The notes below the pieces were generated by a model. The model ran no database searches, was not told the origin of the DNA, and worked only from the letters and a program-made list of their open reading frames with translations. Both the position numbers and the translations under genes were made by a program. Shown in pieces: positions 59,336 to 64,000 of a stretch of 64,000 nt of DNA (positions are counted from its first letter, which is position 1; each line of letters starts with the position of its first letter). Location of the stretch: the NCBI GenBank assembly GCA_050251035.1, contig JBFWNN010000025.1, positions 1 through 64,000 on the forward strand, given 5' to 3'. This DNA comes from Taklimakanibacter sp050251035. Lineage in GTDB: Bacteria; Pseudomonadota; Alphaproteobacteria; Rhizobiales; Aestuariivirgaceae.

Positions 59336-61510
59336 ATGCCCTTTCACCGCATCGGGTTCATCCTGTTTCTAGGCGCAGTTGTCGCCTTCGCCGTGCCGGC
59401 ATGGGCTCAGACACAGCAGCCCCCTCCGCCCGAAAAAGTCGACCAGCTGATCAAGCTGCTGGCCGATCCTGCCGTCAAGGACTGGCTTGCCCGGCAGGTG
59501 CAGGCCACAAATCCGCCGGCCGGCGACGCTGCCGCCGGTGCCGGGCCTGCGGCCGATGCCCAGGCCATGGCGCCGTCCATGGTCTCGGTGGCGCTCCAGC
59601 GTATCAAGCAGCATCTCGAGCGCATTGCGATGGCATGGCCCGGGCTGCCGGCGAAATTTCAGCGCAGCCGTGACATACTGATGGTTGAATTCGCCGACCG
59701 TGGCGTTGCCGGCATCGCTCTCCTCATAGCCTTCTTCATCGCCGTCGGCGTCGGCCTTGCCTATCTGGCCCTGCGGCTGACGCTGCCCTTGCGGCTGTGG
59801 ACCATCGCTTTGCCGCGCGACACGCCCCAGGGGCGGGTGAAGAAGGTCGGTGGTCGGTTCCTTCTCGTGCTGATCCTGGTGAGCGCCTTCATGCTCGGCA
59901 GCGCCGGCACATTCCTGATGTTCGAATGGCCGCCTTTGCTGCGCGAGATCGTGCTGGCCTATCTCACCGCGGCCATCGTGGTCTGGGCGGTGCGCATGTT
60001 CGCGCGTTTCGTCCTGCTGCCGCCAAATCTGCAAGTCGAGCATGCCCGCGAGGTGCGGGTCATGAATATCGATGATGACCGCGCCGCTCACTGGTACCGT
60101 TGGATCGTCATTCTGGTGACGGTGTTTGCGCTGGTCGCCGCGACATTCAGCCTCCTGCCGACCTTCGGCTTCGGGGTGGATGATCTGCTGGCGCTGGCCG
60201 TGCCCGCTGACCTCGTGCTGCTGGCGCTCGGACTTGCCGCCGTGTGGCTCAGGCCTGCACCAGCGCCTTCGGCCGATGAACATCGCGGCCGCATCGGCGG
60301 CACCGCCGTGTCCTGGCTGCTGACCGCTTATTTTATCCTCCTGCTGGTGGTTCGCACCAGCGGCGCTTTCATCGTGTTCTGGTTTGCGGTCGCGGCCGTG
60401 GCGCTGCCTTTGGCTATCGTCCTGGCCCATCGCGCCGTCCATTATGTCTTGCGCTCGCCGACTGCCGAGAGCGGCGCCAAGCCGGTGCCCGCCGTTACCC
60501 TGGCGGTCATCGACCGCGGTATCCGCATGGCTCTTATCGTGCTGGCCGCCATCCTGCTGGCGCGCGCCTGGGGCTTCAACATGCACTCGATGGAGACCAG
60601 CGATCCGGCCGTCGCGTCGATTCTGCGCGGGGTTCTGAATGCGCTTGTCATCGCGCTCGCCGCCGATTTCGGCTGGAGCATCGTCAAGGCGCTGATCGAA
60701 CGCAGACTCGGCGTCTCCCAGGCGCCGGCCGGCGACCAGATGCTCGATCCGCAGCAGGCGCGGCTCAGGACCCTTCTGCCGATCATCCAGAACATCATCT
60801 TCGCCATCATCGTCATCATGGCAATCTTGATGATCCTGTCCTCGATGGGCATCCAGATCGGGCCATTGATCGCCGGCGCCGGGGTCGTCGGCGTGGCCGT
60901 CGGCTTCGGGGCGCAGACGATCGTCAAGGATGTCATCTCGGGCGTCTTCTACCTGCTCGACGACGCGTTCCGGGTGGGCGAATACATTATCAGCGGGAAG
61001 TACATGGGCACGGTCGAGAGCTTCAGCCTGCGGTCGATCAAATTGCGCCATCATCGCGGGTCGCTGTTTACCGTCCCCTTCGGCGAGCTCGGGGCCGTGC
61101 AGAATCAGAGCCGCGACTGGGTGACCGACAAGTTCAACATCACTGTCGGCTACAACACGGATATCGACAAGGCGCGCAAGCTGATCAAGAAGATCGGACT
61201 GGACCTCGCCGCCGATCCGGAATTCGCTCCCTGGATCATAGAGTCCATCAAGATGCAGGGCGTGAAGGAATTCGGCGATTACGGCATCGTCCTGCGCATG
61301 AAGGTGACAACCAAGCCGGGGGGCGCCTTCGCGATGAAACGCAAGTTTTATCTGCAGGTCAACAAGGCGTTCAGAGAGAACGGCATCGAGCTGCCGGTCC
61401 CGACCGTGCATGTGCAGCAGGGTGGAGACAGCGCCGCGCCGGCCATTGCCCAGAGTCATCTGGAGGCCAGGAAGAAGGCCGCTGAGGCAGGGGGAGCTGG
61501 CGCGGACTGA
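59336..61510 (+). CDS. Large MscS-type mechanosensitive channel
   Basis: A 724-residue member of the MscS family. A signal peptide (about 1 to 25, ending AWAQT) is followed by a periplasmic segment (about 25 to 118) and multiple membrane helices. The conserved pore helix and beta domain begin at IAGAGVVGVAVGFGAQTIVKD (about residues 513 to 533), then the cytoplasmic vestibule (VRVGEYI-like FRVGEYIISGKYMG). It releases solutes during osmotic downshock; its extended N-terminal part resembles YbdG/YjeP-type large channels rather than minimal MscS. It ends just before the convergent reductase gene. Confidence 0.85.
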   Translation: MPFHRIGFILFLGAVVAFAVPAWAQTQQPPPPEKVDQLIKLLADPAVKDWLARQVQATNPPAGDAAAGAGPAADAQAMAPSMVSVALQRIKQHLERIAMAWPGLPAKFQRSRDILMVEFADRGVAGIALLIAFFIAVGVGLAYLALRLTLPLRLWTIALPRDTPQGRVKKVGGRFLLVLILVSAFMLGSAGTFLMFEWPPLLREIVLAYLTAAIVVWAVRMFARFVLLPPNLQVEHAREVRVMNIDDDRAAHWYRWIVILVTVFALVAATFSLLPTFGFGVDDLLALAVPADLVLLALGLAAVWLRPAPAPSADEHRGRIGGTAVSWLLTAYFILLLVVRTSGAFIVFWFAVAAVALPLAIVLAHRAVHYVLRSPTAESGAKPVPAVTLAVIDRGIRMALIVLAAILLARAWGFNMHSMETSDPAVASILRGVLNALVIALAADFGWSIVKALIERRLGVSQAPAGDQMLDPQQARLRTLLPIIQNIIFAIIVIMAILMILSSMGIQIGPLIAGAGVVGVAVGFGAQTIVKDVISGVFYLLDDAFRVGEYIISGKYMGTVESFSLRSIKLRHHRGSLFTVPFGELGAVQNQSRDWVTDKFNITVGYNTDIDKARKLIKKIGLDLAADPEFAPWIIESIKMQGVKEFGDYGIVLRMKVTTKPGGAFAMKRKFYLQVNKAFRENGIELPVPTVHVQQGGDSAAPAIAQSHLEARKKAAEAGGAGAD

Positions 61511-61522
61511 TCGGGAACGATA

Positions 61523-62374
61523 TCAGGCAGTACGATCGAGGAAGCTTTCGAGGCTCTCCGCATCGTGCCCGGTGAGCGTCCGGAAATCGCCGTTCACCGC
61601 GACCATTTCACCGGCGGCAGCGGCTTCCCCGAGACTCGCAATGGCCTCCACCACAAAAGGCGGAAATTTGGCGTTCTTGAGGATTCCAACGAAGACCGCG
61701 CGTGGCAGCTCGACGGCCTTCACATCCTTGTTCCAGCTCCGGGCAAGGATGTAAGCGATCTCGGCGGCACCGTAGGCTTCAGGACCGGTGATCTCGTAGA
61801 TCGCATTGGCGGGCTGCGCGAGCAGGGCCGTTGCCGCGGCGAAGGCAATGTCCTGGCGCGGGATGTAAGCGACCTTGCCCTTGCCGCCATAGACGCCGAG
61901 CGTGCCGGTCTCCTTCGCATGAGCGATCGTGTTCGCCAGGTTTTCGGCATATTGATTGTTGCGCAGCACAGTATAGGCCAGACCCGAGCTCTTGATATAG
62001 GCCTCGGTCTCGGCATGGATCCTGGCGAAAGTGAAGCGGCTCTTCGACGCGGCGTTGGTGAAGCTCGTATAGACGATGCTTTCAAGGCCTGCTGCCTTGG
62101 CGGCATCGATGGCAGCCTTGTGCTGGCGGATGCGCTCGTCCACCGCAGTGTCGCCAGAGATCAGAAGCAGGTGCTGGTGGTCCTGCAGCGCATCGCGCAT
62201 GGATTGCGGATCGTCGAAATCGAAGGCGGCCGTCCTGAAACCTCGGCTTCCAAGGCCGGCGAGCTTGCCGGGATCACGCGAGCCGAGGGTCGTTTGGCCC
62301 GCAGCGCCCTGTTTAGCCACTTCGCCCGCCACAAGCTGGCCCAGCCGTCCGGACGCACCGGTCACGAAATACAT
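61523..62374 (-). CDS. NmrA-like NAD(P)H:quinone reductase (QorB/YtfG-like)
   Basis: A 283-residue short-chain-dehydrogenase-fold protein. The nucleotide-binding motif is VTGASGRLGQLVAGEV at the N-terminus, with YTSFTNAA and YTVLRNNQYAENL downstream and EITGPEAY near residue 195. This matches QorB/YtfG, which reduces quinones with NADPH. It diverges from an HxlR regulator, the same pairing as ytfG/ytfH in Escherichia coli, so the regulator probably controls it. Confidence 0.85.
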   Translation of the reverse strand: MYFVTGASGRLGQLVAGEVAKQGAAGQTTLGSRDPGKLAGLGSRGFRTAAFDFDDPQSMRDALQDHQHLLLISGDTAVDERIRQHKAAIDAAKAAGLESIVYTSFTNAASKSRFTFARIHAETEAYIKSSGLAYTVLRNNQYAENLANTIAHAKETGTLGVYGGKGKVAYIPRQDIAFAAATALLAQPANAIYEITGPEAYGAAEIAYILARSWNKDVKAVELPRAVFVGILKNAKFPPFVVEAIASLGEAAAAGEMVAVNGDFRTLTGHDAESLESFLDRTA

Positions 62375-62406
62375 GGAAATCTCCGCTGTCTTTCTCTATC
62401 AAGTCA

Positions 62407-62421
62407 GTCTCTTTTTGAGAC
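62407..62421. promoter_or_regulatory. Dyad in the reductase/HxlR divergent spacer
   Basis: GTCTC and GAGAC flank five T (15 bp), 33 bp upstream of the reductase start. It is a candidate HxlR operator in a 126-bp spacer that otherwise holds no gene. Inference from symmetry and position. Confidence 0.4.
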
Positions 62422-62500
62422 CAGGGTTCAAATAGGGTGTTCCGCGGGTGCGCAAAAGACGGCACTTTCGGCGCGCCTGGTTATGTGGAGGTAACCACCC

Positions 62501-62926
62501 ATGCGATCGCTCGACGGCGTCGTCCGCTTTCCGCCCATGCCGCCCTCGGCGGGCGACGCCATGCTGGCCAAATGTCCGGTGCGCGACGTGCTCGACCGCA
62601 TCGGCGACAAATGGAGCGTGCTGATCCTCAAGAACCTGGAGGACGGGCCGCGCCGCTTTGGAGCGCTCAAGCGCATGATCGGCGATATCTCGCAGCGCAT
62701 GCTGACCCAGACCCTGCGCGACCTGCAGCGCGACGGGCTCATTCTGCGCACCGTCTATCCGACCGTGCCGCCCTCGGTCGACTACCGCCTGACCCGGCTC
62801 GGCCTGTCGCTCATGGACCCGCTCGAGCAGCTGGTGCACTGGTCGGACCGCAACCATGCGAAGGTGCGCAAAGCGCGCGTCGCCTTCGACCGCAACACGC
62901 CTGGAGGCACCAATGTCCGGCAGTGA
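62501..62926 (+). CDS. HxlR-family transcriptional regulator (YtfH/YodB-like)
   Basis: A 141-residue winged-helix regulator. CPVRDVLDRIGDKWSVLIL opens the domain, RRFGALKRMIGDISQRMLTQTLRDL covers the recognition helix, and DYRLTRLG the wing. Cys25 stands in the position of the conserved N-terminal Cys that senses quinones or electrophiles in YodB/HypR. It diverges from the quinone-reductase-like gene and overlaps the next gene by 14 bp. Confidence 0.86.
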   Translation: MRSLDGVVRFPPMPPSAGDAMLAKCPVRDVLDRIGDKWSVLILKNLEDGPRRFGALKRMIGDISQRMLTQTLRDLQRDGLILRTVYPTVPPSVDYRLTRLGLSLMDPLEQLVHWSDRNHAKVRKARVAFDRNTPGGTNVRQ

Positions 62927-63410
62927 CGATCTCGACCGGCTGGCGCTGCAGGAGCAGCGGCTGCGCTTCACGAGCTTCAACGAAGCGACGGCCTGGGAGA
63001 TCGGCACGCGGCTCAGGGCGCTTGCCGAGGCCCGCAAGCTGCCGATCGTCATCGATGTCCGCCTCGCCAACCGGCAACTCTTTTATGCAGCACTCGCCGG
63101 CAGCACGCCCGACAATCCCGAATGGGTGCGGCGCAAGAGCAATGTGGTGCTGCGCTATCTCAAGAGCTCCTACCGGGTCGGACGCGAGCTTGCGGCCAAG
63201 AACGACACGCTCGATCAGCATCGCGGCGTCTCAGCCCTGGATTACGCGCCGCATGGTGGCAGCTTTCCCATCCATGTCGAGGGGACGGGCATCATCGGCG
63301 CCATAACGGTCTCCGGCCTGCCGCAGCGCGAGGACCACAGTCTGGTGGTGGAGGCGCTGGCGGCGTTCCTCGGTCAGCCGCTCGACGGACTGGCGCTCGC
63401 GCCGGAGTGA
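62913..63410 (+). CDS. UPF0303 / heme-degrading-domain (HbpS-like) protein
   Basis: A 165-residue protein of the HbpS/GlcG-like fold: LPIVIDVRLANRQLFYAALAGSTPDN near residue 43, the helix NVVLRYLKSSY, and GTGIIGAITVSGLPQREDHSLVV near 125. It matches the UPF0303 group annotated as heme-degrading domain proteins; biochemical function is not established. GGAGG lies 6 bases before the ATG. It overlaps the HxlR gene by 14 bp, so it is in the same transcript, and it overlaps the convergent gene at its end by 37 bp. Confidence 0.8.
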   Translation: MSGSDDLDRLALQEQRLRFTSFNEATAWEIGTRLRALAEARKLPIVIDVRLANRQLFYAALAGSTPDNPEWVRRKSNVVLRYLKSSYRVGRELAAKNDTLDQHRGVSALDYAPHGGSFPIHVEGTGIIGAITVSGLPQREDHSLVVEALAAFLGQPLDGLALAPE

Positions 63411-64000
63411 GCTTTCGCCATCTCGCTGGTCCGCGCGGCGAGGTCGCGCATGTCCTCACCGAGCTGCTCCAGCGCGAAGCGCAAGGTGAAGAGGCGGGCC
63501 GCGTCCTCGCGCGGCAGGCGCGTCCTGTCGTCGACGAGGCCTTCGATCGCCAACGCCAGGGCCCTGACGCTCGCCTGATAATTGTCGATCGAAGGCGCGG
63601 CGATGCGCGCGAGAAGCGCTGCCGAGATGCCCCGCAGCATGGCGCCGGCATCCTTGCGCAATGAGGCCAGGAGCGGCGTGAAATCGGCGATGATCGCTTC
63701 CGGCAGCGGCTTCACCGCCGCGCGCCCCGTCATCACCAGGTCATGACGCACGCGATAGAGCGTGCGCACGACGGGCTCGGGATCGCGATCGTCGCTGACC
63801 CGCATCTTGCGCTCGCGGGCCGCCTCGTCGGCCGCGGTCTCGGCCTGTTTCAGGGCGGCGCGAATCTTGGCATGGAGCGGCGGCACGCCCTGGCGGCCGA
63901 GATCGCTGGTGAGCCCGTCCATCAGCCTGTCCATGAGATCGGCATTGAGGCTCGCGACCCTGCCGGCGGCTTCGCGCAACTGGCTGTGCGCGCGGGTGGG
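63374..64000 (-). CDS. Probable FUSC-family protein, C-terminal part (5' end outside window)
   Basis: The last 208 codons of a gene entering from the right edge; the frame is open to position 64000. This part is soluble and mostly helical, with RVASLNADLMDRL, DPEPVVRTLYRVRHDLVM-type sequence and RLPREDAARLFTLRFALEQL. It resembles the cytoplasmic C-terminal region of FUSC (fusaric acid resistance/aromatic acid exporter) proteins. The membrane half that would confirm this is not in the window. It overlaps the UPF0303 gene tail-to-tail by 37 bp. Confidence 0.6.
   Translation of the reverse strand, partial: PTRAHSQLREAAGRVASLNADLMDRLMDGLTSDLGRQGVPPLHAKIRAALKQAETAADEAARERKMRVSDDRDPEPVVRTLYRVRHDLVMTGRAAVKPLPEAIIADFTPLLASLRKDAGAMLRGISAALLARIAAPSIDNYQASVRALALAIEGLVDDRTRLPREDAARLFTLRFALEQLGEDMRDLAARTSEMAKAHSGASASPSSG

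Overview
The window is GC-rich, densely coding chromosomal DNA from an alphaproteobacterium, most likely a member of the Hyphomicrobiales/Rhizobiales. Evidence for this: a circularly permuted two-piece tmRNA gene with the tag ANDNYAPAALAA, an alpha-type SspB adaptor, small proteins matching DUF1127, DUF2853 and DUF4169, and a two-palindrome intergenic repeat of the kind common in rhizobial genomes. I cannot name genus or species. Almost everything looks like stable core chromosome. The one clear mobile-element event is at the left edge, where an IS481-family element has inserted at a CTAG site in the 3' end of prmA. No prophage, CRISPR array, tRNA or rRNA gene is visible.

Layout. 0-3.5 kb: broken prmA, an MsbA-type ABC exporter and a small membrane protein with a repeat-rich tail, all on the minus strand. 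3.7-8.3 kb: a DHA2 MFS transporter, a repeat-containing autotransporter and a P-loop kinase. 8.3-12.5 kb: an AAC(6')-like acetyltransferase overlapping uvrD/pcrA, two paralogous 60-residue proteins and a thioesterase. 12.5-18.8 kb: a DLD-type FAD oxidase and a 1604-residue AsmA protein whose C-terminal part carries 33 tandem octapeptides. 18.8-24.6 kb: fumC with two small genes, a TfoX C-terminal protein, a PHP hydrolase/MFS pair and a zinc-ribbon M48 protease. 24.7-28.6 kb: kup, mepA, sspB and the tmRNA gene ssrA. 28.6-36.7 kb: a long plus-strand run of thyA, CPBP protease, GNAT, folA, amine oxidase, hflK, hflC, DUF2065 and degP.

36.8-43.4 kb is a catabolic-looking block. A maleate isomerase/arylmalonate decarboxylase-like enzyme and an ABC importer on the minus strand diverge from a complete TRAP importer on the plus strand, across an AT-rich spacer of 471 bp. 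43.4-47.8 kb: serB and miaA (divergent, 6 bp apart), then ilvB-ilvN preceded by an apparent leaderless 17-codon Leu/Val/Ile leader peptide and a terminator, that is, a transcription attenuator. 47.8-54.4 kb: a five-gene polyamine uptake and aminotransferase operon with a divergent LuxR-type regulator. 54.5-64 kb: pdxJ, a LysE exporter, a DUF1127 protein, an FAD monooxygenase-like protein, ilvC, a GNAT, a large MscS-type channel, a divergent QorB-like reductase/HxlR regulator pair, a UPF0303 protein and the 3' end of a probable FUSC-family gene.

Functional links. ssrA makes the degradation tag and the adjacent sspB encodes the adaptor that brings tagged proteins to ClpXP. hflK/hflC (modulators of FtsH) and degP add envelope quality control. 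thyA and folA are paired steps of the folate cycle. ilvB, ilvN and ilvC supply branched-chain amino acids, with ilvBN apparently sensing charged Leu/Val/Ile tRNA. No wholly unknown multi-gene system is evident. The most unusual items are the AsmA/octapeptide-helix architecture, the leaderless ilv attenuator, the racemase-like enzyme lacking its first catalytic cysteine between two importers, and the polyamine operon regulator with its dyad.
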